A stretch of 64,000 bases of DNA from NCBI RefSeq assembly GCF_000620505.1, contig NZ_JIBC01000006.1, forward strand, positions 310,001-374,000, given 5' to 3'. Source of the DNA: Sulfitobacter sp. 20_GPM-1509m (GTDB lineage Bacteria; Pseudomonadota; Alphaproteobacteria; Rhodobacterales; Rhodobacteraceae). Below, piece after piece: positions 51,642 through 62,334 of this stretch; positions within the stretch are counted from its first letter, which is position 1, and every line of letters begins with the position of its first letter. The notes under the pieces are model-generated. The model was not told the origin of the DNA. It saw nothing but the letters and a program-made list of their open reading frames with translations, and searched no databases. A program made the translations under genes and the position numbers.

Positions 51642-53762
51642 ATGGAACTGACTATCCTGTTTGCCCCTCTGGTCGGCGCGATCCTGTGCGGCTTTGGCTG
51701 GCGCGTCTTTGGCGAAACGGCGGCGATGTGCATTGCCACGGGGCTGTTGTTCCTGTCGGCACTGTTGTCTTGGGTCGTGTTCCTGTCCTTTGACGGCACC
51801 ACCGAGACCATCCAGATCCTGCGCTGGATCGAAAGCGGCTCGCTCAGCACCGATTGGGCGATCCGTCTGGACCGTCTGACGGCGATCATGCTGATCGTGA
51901 TCACCACGGTCTCCAGCCTCGTGCACCTGTATTCGTTCGGCTACATGGATCACGATCCGCAATGGAAGGGCGGCGAAAGCTACAAGCCACGCTTTTTCGC
52001 CTATCTGTCGTTCTTCACCTTTGCCATGCTGATGCTGGTGACCTCGAACAACCTGGTCCAGATGTTCTTTGGCTGGGAAGGTGTGGGCGTCGCCTCTTAT
52101 CTGCTGATCGGCTTTTACTATCGCAAACCTTCGGCCAACGCCGCCGCGATCAAGGCGTTCGTGGTCAACCGCGTGGGCGACTTCGGCTTTTCGCTGGGGA
52201 TCTTTGCGCTGTTCATGCTGACCGACAGCATCCGCTTTGACGACATCTTTGCCGCCGCACCCGGTCTGGCCGATACGCAATTGTCGTTCCTGTGGGGCGA
52301 ATGGAATGCGGCCAACTTGATTGCGATCCTGCTGTTCATCGGCGCGATGGGCAAATCGGCGCAGTTGCTGCTGCACACCTGGCTGCCTGACGCGATGGAA
52401 GGTCCGACGCCTGTTTCGGCGCTGATCCACGCGGCGACCATGGTGACCGCCGGTGTGTTCCTGATCTGCCGCATGTCGCCGATCATGGAGTTTGCCCCCG
52501 AGGCGACCATGTTCATCACCTTTATCGGTGCCACGACGGCCTTTTTTGCCGCGACCGTGGGTCTGGTTCAGACCGACATCAAGCGCGTGATTGCCTATTC
52601 GACCTGTTCGCAGCTGGGATATATGTTCGTGGCCGCAGGCGTTGGCATGTATTCGGCGGCGATGTTCCACCTGCTGACGCACGCGTTCTTCAAGGCGATG
52701 CTGTTTTTGGGCGCCGGTTCGGTCATTCACGCCATGCACCACGAGCAGGACATGACCAACTATGGCGGTCTGCGCAAAAAGATCCCCTATACTTTTGCGG
52801 CGATGATGATCGGCACGCTGGCCATCACCGGTGTCGGCATTCCGCTGACGCACATCGGTTTCGCGGGCTTCCTGTCCAAGGATGCGATCATCGAAAGCGC
52901 CTATGGTGCTGGGTCGATGTACGGGTTCTGGATGCTGGTGATTGCCGCGGCCTTTACCAGCTTTTACAGCTGGCGCCTGATCTTCCTGACCTTCTACGGC
53001 GAGGCCCGTGGCGACAAGCACACCCACGACCACGCGCACGAAAGCCCGATGGTCATGCTGATCCCGCTGGGCGTTCTGTCGCTGGGCGCAATCTTTGCCG
53101 GTATGGTCTGGTACAACAGCTTCTTTGGTCACGCCGACCAGGTGGGCAAGTTCTATGGCATTCCGGTGGCCGAAGCCGCGGCTGATGGTGCGGCCCATGT
53201 CGAGGGTGCCGCAGATAGCCATGGCGAAGCCGCGGCCACCGAAGAGCACGCGACAGCCGAAGGCGGTCATGGCGCCGCTGGCGAGCACCATCTGGCGTTC
53301 GCAGGCAAGCCGGGCGAGGGCGCGCTGTATATGGGGCCGGACAACCACGTTCTGGAAGACGCCCACGCAAGCCCCGTATGGGTCAAGGTATCGCCGTTCA
53401 TCGCGATGCTGGGTGGTTTCCTGATGGCGCTGTGGTTCTACATCTGGAACCCGACGCTGCCTGCGCGTCTGGCCGAAAACCAGCGTCCGCTCTACCTGTT
53501 CCTCAAGAACAAATGGTACTTTGACGAGCTGTATGACGTCGTCTTTGTGCGTCCGACCAAATGGATCGGCCGCCAGCTTTGGAAAAAAGGCGACGGCGAC
53601 GTGATTGACGGCACGCTGAACGGGGTGGCCTTGGGCATCGTGCCCTTCCTGACCCGTCTCGCCGGTCGTGCGCAGTCTGGCTATATCTTTACCTATGCCT
53701 TCGCGATGGTCATCGGGATTGCCGTACTTATCACCTGGATGACCCTCGGAGGAGCAAACTGA
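51642..53762 (+). CDS. nuoL: NADH-quinone oxidoreductase subunit L
   Basis: Distal antiporter-like proton-pumping subunit, 706 aa. Conserved parts are [20 protein letters not shown] (with the pump Glu), [22 protein letters not shown] (pump Lys) and [20 protein letters not shown]. Near residues 505-580 there is an Ala/His/Glu-rich insert ([20 protein letters not shown]) before the long lateral helix, which makes it about 90 aa longer than E. coli NuoL. The stop overlaps nuoM by one base. Confidence 0.97.
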   Translation: MELTILFAPLVGAILCGFGWRVFGETAAMCIATGLLFLSALLSWVVFLSFDGTTETIQILRWIESGSLSTDWAIRLDRLTAIMLIVITTVSSLVHLYSFGYMDHDPQWKGGESYKPRFFAYLSFFTFAMLMLVTSNNLVQMFFGWEGVGVASYLLIGFYYRKPSANAAAIKAFVVNRVGDFGFSLGIFALFMLTDSIRFDDIFAAAPGLADTQLSFLWGEWNAANLIAILLFIGAMGKSAQLLLHTWLPDAMEGPTPVSALIHAATMVTAGVFLICRMSPIMEFAPEATMFITFIGATTAFFAATVGLVQTDIKRVIAYSTCSQLGYMFVAAGVGMYSAAMFHLLTHAFFKAMLFLGAGSVIHAMHHEQDMTNYGGLRKKIPYTFAAMMIGTLAITGVGIPLTHIGFAGFLSKDAIIESAYGAGSMYGFWMLVIAAAFTSFYSWRLIFLTFYGEARGDKHTHDHAHESPMVMLIPLGVLSLGAIFAGMVWYNSFFGHADQVGKFYGIPVAEAAADGAAHVEGAADSHGEAAATEEHATAEGGHGAAGEHHLAFAGKPGEGALYMGPDNHVLEDAHASPVWVKVSPFIAMLGGFLMALWFYIWNPTLPARLAENQRPLYLFLKNKWYFDELYDVVFVRPTKWIGRQLWKKGDGDVIDGTLNGVALGIVPFLTRLAGRAQSGYIFTYAFAMVIGIAVLITWMTLGGAN

Positions 53763-55303
53763 TGGACAACCTGCTTTCCTTCACCACCTTTATCCCGGCT
53801 GTTGCGGCCCTGATCCTGGCGGTTTTCCTTCGGGGCAGTGACGCAGCATCCCAGCGCAACGCCAAGTGGGTGGCGATGTTCGCGACCACGGCCACCTTCC
53901 TTGTGTCGCTGTTCATCCTGTTTGAATTCGACCCCAGCAACACCGGGTTCCAGTTCGTAGAACAGGGCGAATGGCTGCTGGGTCTGCAATACAAGATGGG
54001 CGTTGACGGGATCAGCGTTCTGTTCGTGATGCTGACCACCTTCATGATGCCGCTGGTGATTGCCGCCAGCTGGAACGTGGAAACGCGGGTCAAGGAATAC
54101 ATGATCGCCTTCCTGCTGCTGGAAACGCTGATGCTGGGCGTGTTCATGGCGCTGGACCTGGTGTTGTTCTACCTGTTCTTCGAGGCCGGTCTGATCCCGA
54201 TGTTCCTGATCATCGGCATCTGGGGCGGGGCGAACCGCATCTATGCGAGCTTCAAGTTCTTCCTCTACACCTTCCTCGGCTCGGTGCTGATGCTGGTGGC
54301 GATGGTTGCCATGTTCTCGGACGCGGGCACCACCGACATCGTGCAATTGCTGAGCCACGAATTTGAATCGGACACCTTCAGCATTCTGGGCATCCAGATC
54401 GTTGGTGGTATGCAGACGATGATGTTCCTGGCGTTCTTTGCCAGCTTCGCGGTGAAAATGCCGATGTGGCCCGTGCACACCTGGTTGCCAGACGCCCACG
54501 TTCAGGCGCCGACGGCGGGCTCGGTGGTTCTGGCCGCGATCCTGTTGAAGATGGGCGGCTATGGCTTCCTGCGGTTCAGCCTGCCGATGTTCCCCGTGGG
54601 GGCAGAGGTGCTGACGCCGCTGGTGCTGTGGATGTCGGCGATTGCGATTGTCTACACGTCGCTGGTGGCGCTGGTGCAGGAAGACATGAAAAAGCTGATC
54701 GCCTATTCGTCGGTGGCACACATGGGCTTTGTCACAATGGGGATCTTTGCCGCCAACCAACAGGGCGTGGACGGTGCGATTTTCCAGATGATCAGCCACG
54801 GCTTTATCTCGGGCGCATTGTTCCTGTGCGTGGGCGTCATCTATGACCGTATGCACACCCGCGAGATCGACGCCTATGGCGGTCTGGTCAACCGGATGCC
54901 TGCTTATGCGATGATCTTCATGTTCTTCACCATGGCCAACGTCGGCCTGCCGGGCACATCGGGCTTTGTCGGGGAATTCCTGACGCTGATCGGCACGTTC
55001 CAGGTGAACACATGGGTGGCCGCAGTGGCAACCACGGGCGTGATCTTCTCGGCGGCCTATGCGCTGTGGCTGTACCGCCGCGTTGTCATGGGCGACCTGA
55101 TCAAGGAAAGCCTGAAATCCATCACCGACATGACCCGCCGCGAAAAGCTGATCTTTGCGCCGCTGGTGGCCATGACGCTGCTGCTGGGCATCTATCCTGC
55201 ACTTGTGCTGGACATCATCGGGCCATCGGTTACCGCACTGGTCAACAACTACGACACGGCCACGGCCGCGGCAGCCGCCGCGACCCCCATGGTCGGAAAC
55301 TGA
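53762..55303 (+). CDS. nuoM: NADH-quinone oxidoreductase subunit M
   Basis: Antiporter-like proton-pumping subunit, 513 aa, about 14 helices. The key Glu is in the helix after [40 protein letters not shown] carries the pump Lys neighbourhood; [19 protein letters not shown] is also typical. TGATG links it to nuoL. Confidence 0.97.
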   Translation: MDNLLSFTTFIPAVAALILAVFLRGSDAASQRNAKWVAMFATTATFLVSLFILFEFDPSNTGFQFVEQGEWLLGLQYKMGVDGISVLFVMLTTFMMPLVIAASWNVETRVKEYMIAFLLLETLMLGVFMALDLVLFYLFFEAGLIPMFLIIGIWGGANRIYASFKFFLYTFLGSVLMLVAMVAMFSDAGTTDIVQLLSHEFESDTFSILGIQIVGGMQTMMFLAFFASFAVKMPMWPVHTWLPDAHVQAPTAGSVVLAAILLKMGGYGFLRFSLPMFPVGAEVLTPLVLWMSAIAIVYTSLVALVQEDMKKLIAYSSVAHMGFVTMGIFAANQQGVDGAIFQMISHGFISGALFLCVGVIYDRMHTREIDAYGGLVNRMPAYAMIFMFFTMANVGLPGTSGFVGEFLTLIGTFQVNTWVAAVATTGVIFSAAYALWLYRRVVMGDLIKESLKSITDMTRREKLIFAPLVAMTLLLGIYPALVLDIIGPSVTALVNNYDTATAAAAAATPMVGN

Positions 55304-55319
55304 TAAAGGAACGGGACCC

Positions 55320-56759
55320 ATGTCCGCTGATCTGACGCTTATTCTTCCCGAGATCGTTCTGGCCGTCTTTGCGATGCTGGGCCTTTTGGGTGCGGTCTAT
55401 ACCGGCAAGGACGCGCTGGCCCCAGCACTGGTCTGGGCCACCTCGGCGTTGTTGGTGCTGGTTGCTCTTTGGGTCGGTCTGGCCGCGCCCGAGACGCACA
55501 CCGGGTTCGGTGGCATGTTCATCGACGACGGGTTCTCGCGCTTTGCCAAGGTGACGCTGCTGCTGTCCGCTGCTGCCGTTCTGGCGATGTCCGAAGGGTA
55601 TATGTCCGCGCGCGGGCTGTTGCGGTTTGAATATCCCATCCTGATCACGCTGGCCGTGGTCGGCATGATGGTGATGGTCAGCGCAGGCGACCTGATGTCG
55701 CTTTACATGGGCCTCGAGCTGCAATCGCTGGCGCTTTACGTGGTGGCCTCGCTGCGCCGCGACTCGATCAAGTCGACCGAGGCTGGCCTGAAATACTTCG
55801 TGCTGGGCGCGCTCAGCTCGGGTCTGCTGCTCTACGGCGCATCGTTGATCTATGGCTATGCGGGCACCACGCTGTTTTCGGGCATCATCCAGACCGCGCA
55901 AACAGGCGACGTGTCGCTGGGGATGCTGTTTGGCCTGATTTTCGTGATCTCGGGTCTGGCGTTCAAGGTCTCTGCCGTGCCGTTCCACATGTGGACGCCG
56001 GATGTGTACGAGGGCGCGCCGACACCGATCACCGCCTTTTTCGCAACCGCGCCCAAGGTTGCTGCGATGGGCCTGTTTGCCCGCGTGATGCATGACGCCT
56101 TTGGCAATGCGGTGGGCGACTGGCAACAGGTGGTGGCGCTGATTTCGCTGCTGTCGATGTTCCTGGGTGCCATTGCCGCCATTGGCCAGACCAACATCAA
56201 ACGCCTGATGGCCTATTCGTCGATTGCCCATATGGGCTATGCGCTGATGGGGCTGGCGTCGGGCACGGTCTTTGGTGTGCAGGCGATGCTGGTGTACCTG
56301 GCGATCTATGTCACGATGAACGTGGGCACCTTTGCCTTTATCCTGATGATGGAGCGCGACGGCCAGCCAGTGGTCGATGTGGCCTCGCTGAACATGTATT
56401 CCAAACGTGAACCGGGCAAGGCGCTGGCGATGCTTGTGCTGTTGTTCAGCCTTGCCGGTGTGCCGCCGATGCTGGGTTTCTTCGGCAAGCTTTACGTGCT
56501 GCGCGCGGCCTATGAGGGCGGTCTGGCCTGGCTGGCGATTGCCGGTGTGGTCGCATCCGTCATCGGCGCGTTCTATTACCTGCGCATCGTGTTCTACATG
56601 TACTTTGGCGACGAGAACGCCGAGGGGCTGGATGGCGGCAAGTCGCCCGTGCTGTGGGGGTTCCTGATGGCCTCTGCCGTGGTGATGGTGCTGGGCATCA
56701 TCAACATGTTCGGTGTCGAGGGGGCGGCGGCTGCGGCGGCTGCGTCTCTTGTCAACTGA
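55320..56759 (+). CDS. nuoN: NADH-quinone oxidoreductase subunit N
   Basis: Third antiporter-like subunit, 479 aa. The start at ATG 55320 has AAAGGAACGGGA upstream and gives a normal N-terminal helix ([20 protein letters not shown]). [20 protein letters not shown] and [20 protein letters not shown] carry the pump Glu and Lys. It is the last complex I subunit gene; birA follows 63 bp later. Confidence 0.97.
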   Translation: MSADLTLILPEIVLAVFAMLGLLGAVYTGKDALAPALVWATSALLVLVALWVGLAAPETHTGFGGMFIDDGFSRFAKVTLLLSAAAVLAMSEGYMSARGLLRFEYPILITLAVVGMMVMVSAGDLMSLYMGLELQSLALYVVASLRRDSIKSTEAGLKYFVLGALSSGLLLYGASLIYGYAGTTLFSGIIQTAQTGDVSLGMLFGLIFVISGLAFKVSAVPFHMWTPDVYEGAPTPITAFFATAPKVAAMGLFARVMHDAFGNAVGDWQQVVALISLLSMFLGAIAAIGQTNIKRLMAYSSIAHMGYALMGLASGTVFGVQAMLVYLAIYVTMNVGTFAFILMMERDGQPVVDVASLNMYSKREPGKALAMLVLLFSLAGVPPMLGFFGKLYVLRAAYEGGLAWLAIAGVVASVIGAFYYLRIVFYMYFGDENAEGLDGGKSPVLWGFLMASAVVMVLGIINMFGVEGAAAAAAASLVN

Positions 56760-56822
56760 TCCGGTGGCGCTGGTGGCTGCCGCTGGCGCCTCCGGCGGTG
56801 ACTGTCCCGAACCAGAGAAGAC

Positions 56823-57572
56823 ATGACCGGCTGGCCTGACGGATACGGACGCCGCGTGCTGCAAAGCGTCGATTCGACGCTGTCCGAGGCGGCGCGCATG
56901 GCCTCCGATGCGTCGGGGCCGGTCTGGATCATGGCCGAACAGCAGACAGCGGCGCGGGGACGGCGCGGGCGACCCTGGGCCATGCCTGCGGGCAACTTTG
57001 CCGCCACGCTGTTGTTGCCGGTGTCCGAGGCACCGGGGCAGGCGGCCTTGCGGTCCTTCGTCGCTTCGCTGGCCTTGTACGAGGCGCTGGTGGCGGCAAC
57101 GGGCCGCGCTGACATATTCGCATTGAAATGGCCCAACGACGTGCTTTTGCGCGGGGGCAAGCTGGCGGGCATCCTGCTGGAAAGCGCGGGACAGGGTGCG
57201 CAACTGCGGCATCTGGCCATCGGCATCGGCGTGAACCTGGCCGCGGCCCCCGGCGCGGATGAGGTCGAGGCGGGGGCCGTGCGCCCCGTGTCACTCAAAG
57301 GCGAACTGGGCACCGTGATTGCGCCCGAGGAATTTCTGGACCTGCTGGCCGAGGCCTATGCCCGGTTCGAAACCCAATTCACCACATACGGCTTTGCGCC
57401 GATCCGCAGCGCTTGGTTGAACCACGCCGCCCGCTTGGGCGAAGTGATCACCGCGCGCACCACCCGCGACGAGACCACAGGCACCTTTGCCGATGTGGAC
57501 AGCGCGGGAAACCTGATACTGGAGACATCCAAAGGCCCCGTGCCGATTACGGCGGCCGAGGTCTTTTTCTAA
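56823..57572 (+). CDS. birA: Biotin-[acetyl-CoA-carboxylase] ligase
   Basis: Attaches biotin to carboxylase carrier lysines; 249 aa. The catalytic GRGRRGR-type motif (ARGRRGRPWAMPAGNF), KWPNDVLLRGGKLAGILLE and IGIGVNL are present. It lacks the N-terminal HTH of E. coli BirA, so it is ligase only and not a repressor. It is in the same direction as nuo and is followed 13 bp later by coaX. It would modify the MccA carrier domain (K608) encoded in this window and acetyl-CoA carboxylase elsewhere. Confidence 0.95.
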   Translation: MTGWPDGYGRRVLQSVDSTLSEAARMASDASGPVWIMAEQQTAARGRRGRPWAMPAGNFAATLLLPVSEAPGQAALRSFVASLALYEALVAATGRADIFALKWPNDVLLRGGKLAGILLESAGQGAQLRHLAIGIGVNLAAAPGADEVEAGAVRPVSLKGELGTVIAPEEFLDLLAEAYARFETQFTTYGFAPIRSAWLNHAARLGEVITARTTRDETTGTFADVDSAGNLILETSKGPVPITAAEVFF

Positions 57573-57584
57573 GGGGGAGCGCAT

Positions 57585-58358
57585 ATGCTTCTGGCCATCG
57601 ACTGCGGCAACACGAACACGGTTTTTTCGATCTGGGACGGTGAAAGCTTTATCGGAACCTGGCGCACCTCGACCGACTGGCAGCGCACGGCGGACCAATA
57701 CTACGTCTGGCTGTCGACGCTGATGAAATTCCAGAAGATCGATGTCGAGATCACCGATATGATCATCAGCTCGACCGTGCCGCGCGTGGTGTTCAACCTG
57801 CGTGTGCTGGCCGACCGATATTTCCACACGCGTCCCATCGTGGTGGGCAAACCCGACTGCCTGTTGCCCGTGGATGTGCGCGTGGACACGGGCACTGCCG
57901 TGGGGCCGGACCGGCTGGTCAATACGGTGGCCGGGCATGATCTGTACGGTGGCAACCTGATCGTCGTGGATTTCGGCACCGCCACGACCTTTGACGTGGT
58001 CAGCGAGGATGGCGCCTATATCGGCGGGGTGATTGCCCCCGGTGTGAACCTCAGCCTCGAGGCGCTGCACCATGCGGCGGCCGCCTTGCCCCATGTGGAC
58101 ATCGCCAAACCGCAGTCGGTGATCGGCACCAACACTGTTGCCTGTATGCAATCCGGCGTCTTTTGGGGTTACGTCGGGCTGGTGAAAGAGATATGTGCCC
58201 GGATCAAGGGCGAACGGGCGCGCGAGATGAAAATCATCTCGACCGGCGGACTGGCACCATTGTTCCAGCAGACTGAAGACCTGTTTGACGAATTTCATGA
58301 TGATTTGACGATGCACGGGCTGACCGTGATCCATCGATACAACAAGGAAAATAACTGA
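57585..58358 (+). CDS. coaX: Type III pantothenate kinase
   Basis: First enzyme of CoA synthesis, phosphorylating pantothenate; 257 aa, ASKHA fold. AIDCGNTNTVFSIWDG is the phosphate-1 loop, DTGTAVGPDRLVNTVAGHDLYGG carries substrate-binding residues (GPDRLVN quoted as the core), and VVDFGTATTFDVV and STGGLAPLF complete the ATP site. GGGGGAGCG precedes the ATG. birA-coaX-rnj is a common arrangement next to nuo in alphaproteobacteria. Confidence 0.95.
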   Translation: MLLAIDCGNTNTVFSIWDGESFIGTWRTSTDWQRTADQYYVWLSTLMKFQKIDVEITDMIISSTVPRVVFNLRVLADRYFHTRPIVVGKPDCLLPVDVRVDTGTAVGPDRLVNTVAGHDLYGGNLIVVDFGTATTFDVVSEDGAYIGGVIAPGVNLSLEALHHAAAALPHVDIAKPQSVIGTNTVACMQSGVFWGYVGLVKEICARIKGERAREMKIISTGGLAPLFQQTEDLFDEFHDDLTMHGLTVIHRYNKENN

Positions 58359-58361
58359 CTT

Positions 58362-60029
58362 ATGAGCAGTGAAAGATTGATCTACCTGCCCCTCGGTGGG
58401 GCGGGCGAAATTGGCATGAATTGCTATGTCTACGGTTACGGCAAGCCTGAAAAGGAACGTCTGATCGTCGTGGACATCGGCGTGGCCTTTCCCGACATGG
58501 ACAGCACGCCGGGGGTGGACCTGATCCTGCCCGACATCAGCTGGCTGGAAGAGCGGCGCGACCGCATCGAGGCGGTGTTCATCACCCACGCGCACGAGGA
58601 CCACATCGGTGCGATTGCCCACACCTATGGCCGGCTGGAAGCGCCGATTTTCGCGCGTGCCTTCACGGCCAACCATGCCAAGCGCAAGATGGCCGAAAAC
58701 GGCCACCCGGCCGATGCCGTCACCGTCGTCGAGGCCTGGCCCGATCAGGTCGAGGCCGGCCCGTTCAAGGTGGGCTTCCTGCCAATCTCGCATTCGATCC
58801 CCGAAAGCTCGGGTCTGGTCATCGACAGCCCCAAGGGCCGCGTGATCCACTCGGGCGATTTCAAGCTGGACCGCACACCGTTGGTGGGCGAGGCATGGGA
58901 CCCAGAGCTTTGGGGTGAAGTGTCCAAGGGCGGCGTCAAGGCGCTGGTCTGTGACAGCACCAACGTGTTTTCCCCTCACGCGGGCCGGTCAGAAGTGACC
59001 GTCGGTCCCGAGATCGAAAAGATGATGAATGCAGCCACGGGCATGGTCGTCGCCACCACCTTCGCCTCGAACGTGGCACGCGTGAAAACGCTGGCCGAGG
59101 CGGGCGAGCGGGCAGGGCGGTCGATCGTGCTGTTGGGCCGTGCGATGAAACGCATGGTCGAGGCGTCGATTGAATCCGGCGTCCTGACCGAGTTCCCGCA
59201 GGTCGTCGCCCCCGAGGATGCCCGCAGCATCCCGCGCGAGAACCTGTTGCTGCTGGTCACCGGCAGCCAGGGCGAGCGCCGTGCGGCCAGTGCGCAGCTG
59301 GCGCGTGGCAAATACATGGGGCTGGAGATGAAGAAGGGCGATACATTCCTGTTCTCGTCCAAGACCATCCCGGGCAACGAACGCGGCGTGATCCAGATCA
59401 TGAACGCGTTTTCGGAAATGGGCGTGGATATTGTCGACGACAACAGCGGCCACTACCACGTGAGCGGCCACGCCAACCGCCCCGACCTGGAAGAGATGCA
59501 CGCGATCGTCAAACCGCAGATTCTGGTGCCCATGCACGGCGAACACCGCCACCTGCGTGAACACACCAAGATCGCGGATGCCAAGGGGATGCAGGGCATT
59601 CTGGCCGTCAACGGCATGATGATCGACCTCAGCGGCAATGAACCGAAGGTCGCCGAATATGTCGAGACAGGCCGCACCTATCTGGACGGGTCGGTGCAGA
59701 TCGGCGCGCTGGACGGGGTCGTGCGCGACCGTATCCGCATGGCGCTGAACGGTCATGTGGTCGTGACGCTGATCATCGACGAACAGGACGAGCCGTTGGG
59801 CGATCCGTGGTGCGAAACCATGGGCATCGCGGAAACCGGCAGCAGCAATGCGCCGCTGGTGGAAATCCTGGAAGCGGACCTGAGCCAGTTTCTGGGCCGT
59901 GCAGACCCCAAAACCATGCGCGACGACGAAGCGCTGGAACAGGCGCTGCGCCGGACCGTGCGCAAGACCGCGCAGGACGAGATCGGCAAGAAACCCGAAG
60001 TGACGGTGATCATCAGCCGTCTGACCTGA
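58362..60029 (+). CDS. rnj: Ribonuclease J
   Basis: Metallo-beta-lactamase-fold RNase with 5'-exo and endonuclease activity, 555 aa. The metal-binding motif is HAHEDH at residues 76-81; the SHSIPESSGLVID and HSGDFKLD segments supply further ligands. The beta-CASP domain includes GRAMKRMVEASIESG, and the C-terminal part has HVSGHANRPDLEEM and PMHGEHRHLREH. RNase J is the usual mRNA-turnover enzyme in this group alongside RNase E. It starts 3 bp after coaX and is ended by a strong terminator. Confidence 0.95.
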   Translation: MSSERLIYLPLGGAGEIGMNCYVYGYGKPEKERLIVVDIGVAFPDMDSTPGVDLILPDISWLEERRDRIEAVFITHAHEDHIGAIAHTYGRLEAPIFARAFTANHAKRKMAENGHPADAVTVVEAWPDQVEAGPFKVGFLPISHSIPESSGLVIDSPKGRVIHSGDFKLDRTPLVGEAWDPELWGEVSKGGVKALVCDSTNVFSPHAGRSEVTVGPEIEKMMNAATGMVVATTFASNVARVKTLAEAGERAGRSIVLLGRAMKRMVEASIESGVLTEFPQVVAPEDARSIPRENLLLLVTGSQGERRAASAQLARGKYMGLEMKKGDTFLFSSKTIPGNERGVIQIMNAFSEMGVDIVDDNSGHYHVSGHANRPDLEEMHAIVKPQILVPMHGEHRHLREHTKIADAKGMQGILAVNGMMIDLSGNEPKVAEYVETGRTYLDGSVQIGALDGVVRDRIRMALNGHVVVTLIIDEQDEPLGDPWCETMGIAETGSSNAPLVEILEADLSQFLGRADPKTMRDDEALEQALRRTVRKTAQDEIGKKPEVTVIISRLT

Positions 60030-60069
60030 GGGGAACCAAACCGCTTCTCTTCGCGTTGAAAATATAACG

Positions 60070-60095
60070 GGGGCGCACGCTTTGCGCCCCTTTTT
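60070..60095 (+). terminator. Intrinsic terminator after rnj
   Basis: GGGGCGCA (60070-60077), loop CGCTT and TGCGCCCC (60083-60090) followed by five T. The perfect 8-bp GC stem plus T-run is a clear rho-independent terminator for the nuo-birA-coaX-rnj transcript. It ends 20 bp before the osmC-family start. Confidence 0.9.
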
Positions 60096-60115
60096 CACGC
60101 GCAAAGGAGTTTCCT

Positions 60116-60541
60116 ATGATTAAGAAAAGCGGTTCCGCAAAGTGGTCGGGCGATCTGAAGACCGGCAAAGGCTATGTTTCGACTGAGACCGGCGTGCTGA
60201 AAGACCAGCCATATGGCTTCAACACCCGTTTCGAAGACGGCAAGGGCACCAACCCCGAAGAGCTGATCGGTGCGGCCCACGCCAGCTGTTTCTCCATGGC
60301 GCTGAGCATGATCCTGGGCGAGAAGGGATTGCAGGCGGACAGCATCGAGACCAAGGCCACCGTGTCGCTTGAGAAAAAGGACGCGGGCTTTGAAGTGACC
60401 AAGGTGCACCTGGACCTCACGGCCAGCGTCCCCGGTGCCGACAAGGTGTCCTTCGACGAATGCGCCAAGACGGCCAAGGAAAACTGCCCGATCTCGAAGC
60501 TGTTGAACGCCGAGATTACGATGGATGCCAAGCTGGTCTGA
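60116..60541 (+). CDS. OsmC-family peroxiredoxin
   Basis: 141-aa OsmC-type thiol peroxidase that reduces organic hydroperoxides. The peroxidatic and resolving cysteines are C58 ([12 protein letters not shown]) and C124 ([10 protein letters not shown]). The fold is the OsmC alpha+beta type, and it is closer to OsmC than Ohr by the AHASCF motif. AAAGGAG lies 8 nt before the ATG. It is a single gene between two terminators. Confidence 0.92.
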   Translation: MIKKSGSAKWSGDLKTGKGYVSTETGVLKDQPYGFNTRFEDGKGTNPEELIGAAHASCFSMALSMILGEKGLQADSIETKATVSLEKKDAGFEVTKVHLDLTASVPGADKVSFDECAKTAKENCPISKLLNAEITMDAKLV

Positions 60542-60572
60542 ACCGGTTTTGACGCCATCGGTGTCTGGATAC

Positions 60573-60612
60573 AAAAAATGCGCGTCGGGCTGTGGCCTGA
60601 CGCGCATTTTTT
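60573..60612. terminator. Bidirectional intrinsic terminator between osmC-family gene and helicase
   Basis: AAAAAATGCGCGTC (60573-60586) pairs with GACGCGCATTTTTT (60599-60612); four more pairs (one G-U) extend the stem to 18 bp with a TGTG loop. A and T ends serve both strands. It separates convergent genes ending at 60541 and 60643. Confidence 0.92.
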
Positions 60613-60642
60613 AATTTTGGGGCAGGGGCTTAGCCCCGCCGC

Positions 60643-62205
60643 TTAGCCGTCGTAGCGTTCGGCAAAGCTTTTCTCGATAAAGGTGGGCGTGTGATCGCCC
60701 AGACCCATCACGCGGCCGCCTCGGTCATCGCGATTGCTGCGCGACCGGCTGGACGAACTGCGCTTGCTGTCGGAGCTGTCTTGACGGCTCTCGGTGCGCT
60801 GGTTGTCTCGTGGGGCGTTGGACGGCTCTGCGCGGGTCTCGGCAGGGGCCGCTTCGGGCTTTGGCGTCTCGGCGGGCTTGTCTGCCTGCGCGGGGGCCGC
60901 ATCGGCCTGCGTCTGCGGCGTGTTCTCTGCCGCGGTGTCGACCTTGGGCGTGTTGTCCGTCTTGCGGCTGCGCGACCGTGACCGCGAGCGGCTGGAGGTC
61001 GGTTTTTTCTCGGTGGTATCCTCGGGCGCATCGCCCTGCGCTTCGGCACCGATGTGTCCCAACGGGTTTTCAAGGCGCGGGATCTCACGCTGGATCAGAC
61101 GTTCGATGTCTTCAAAGTTCTTCTCGTCACGCGGCACGCAGATCATCACGGCCTTGCCGTCACGTCCGGCGCGGCCTGTGCGGCCAATGCGGTGCACATA
61201 GTCCTCGGCGTGGCTGGGCACGTCAAAGTTGAACACGTGGCTGACGCTGGGCACGTCCAGACCGCGGGCGGCCACATCCGAGGCCACCAGAAAGCGCAGG
61301 GTGCCGGCACGGAAGCCGTCCAGGGTGCGCGTGCGCTGGCTTTGGTCCAGGTCGCCATGGATCGGGGCCGCGTCATAGCCGTATTTGTTCAGCGACTTGG
61401 CAACGATGTCCACATCCGTCTTGCGGTTGCAGAAGATGATCGCGTTGGTGCACTTGTCACCCTCGGCGTCGATCAGCATGCGCAGAACCTTGCGCTTTTC
61501 CGATGCCTCACGATCCTTGCGGGATCCTTTGAACATCACCACGCCCTGTTCGATGGTCTCCGAGGCGCTGGCCTGACGGGCCACTTCGATGCGGGCGGGG
61601 TTGCTGAGGAATGTGTTGGTGATCCGTTCGATCTCGGGCGCCATGGTGGCCGAGAAGAACAGCGTCTGGCGGGTGAACGGTGTCAGGCCGAAGATGCGTT
61701 CGATATCGGGGATAAAGCCCATGTCCAGCATCCGGTCGGCTTCGTCCACGACCATGACCTTGACGTCCGACAGGATCAGCTTGCCACGTTCGAAATGGTC
61801 CAGCAGACGGCCCGGTGTGGCAATCAGCACGTCGACGCCCTTGTCGATCAGCGTGTCCTGTTCCTTGAACGACACGCCGCCGATCAGCAGCGCCTTGGTC
61901 AGTTTCAGGTGTTTGGTATAGGTGTCGAAGTTTTCGGCAACCTGTGCGGCCAGCTCGCGAGTGGGGCACAGCACCAGACTGCGCGGCATCCGGGCGCGGG
62001 CGCGTCCACGGGCCAGCAGGGTAATCATCGGCAGAACAAAGCCTGCGGTCTTGCCTGTGCCGGTCTGGGCAATGCCCAAAACGTCGCGGCCGTCCAGGGC
62101 GGGGGGAATCGCACCGGCCTGAATGGGGGTCGGCGTTTCGTATCCTGCTTCCTCGATGGCTTTCAGCACTTTGGGATTCAGGTTGAGATCTGAGAATTTT
62201 GTCAT
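60643..62205 (-). CDS. rhlE: DEAD-box RNA helicase (RhlE type) with Ser/Arg-rich tail
   Basis: 520-aa ATP-dependent RNA helicase. Motifs: Q motif PTPIQAGAIPP, I AQTGTGKT, Ia PTRELAAQV, Ib TPGRLLDH, II VVDEADRMLDMGF, III FFSATM, IV IIFCNRK, V ASDVAARGLD, VI YVHRIGRTGRAG. The ATG at 62205 is chosen over a longer frame that lacks family support. After about residue 395 the tail is low complexity: RSRSRSRSR, an Ala/Pro/Glu stretch, then SSSSRSRSNRDDRGGR. Such tails bind RNA or partners. It likely acts in ribosome assembly or mRNA decay. Confidence 0.92.
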   Translation of the reverse strand: MTKFSDLNLNPKVLKAIEEAGYETPTPIQAGAIPPALDGRDVLGIAQTGTGKTAGFVLPMITLLARGRARARMPRSLVLCPTRELAAQVAENFDTYTKHLKLTKALLIGGVSFKEQDTLIDKGVDVLIATPGRLLDHFERGKLILSDVKVMVVDEADRMLDMGFIPDIERIFGLTPFTRQTLFFSATMAPEIERITNTFLSNPARIEVARQASASETIEQGVVMFKGSRKDREASEKRKVLRMLIDAEGDKCTNAIIFCNRKTDVDIVAKSLNKYGYDAAPIHGDLDQSQRTRTLDGFRAGTLRFLVASDVAARGLDVPSVSHVFNFDVPSHAEDYVHRIGRTGRAGRDGKAVMICVPRDEKNFEDIERLIQREIPRLENPLGHIGAEAQGDAPEDTTEKKPTSSRSRSRSRSRKTDNTPKVDTAAENTPQTQADAAPAQADKPAETPKPEAAPAETRAEPSNAPRDNQRTESRQDSSDSKRSSSSRSRSNRDDRGGRVMGLGDHTPTFIEKSFAERYDG

Positions 62206-62334
62206 GTATGTCCGAAGTTTGCGGACACTGACTTGGCCCGCGGCAGCTTTGAAATGTCGGCCCGCATGGCCCAAAGGCAGCCCAAAGGCCGCGACATTGC
62301 TCTGCCCATACCAAAGCGCAGGGGCGGGGTCAAA

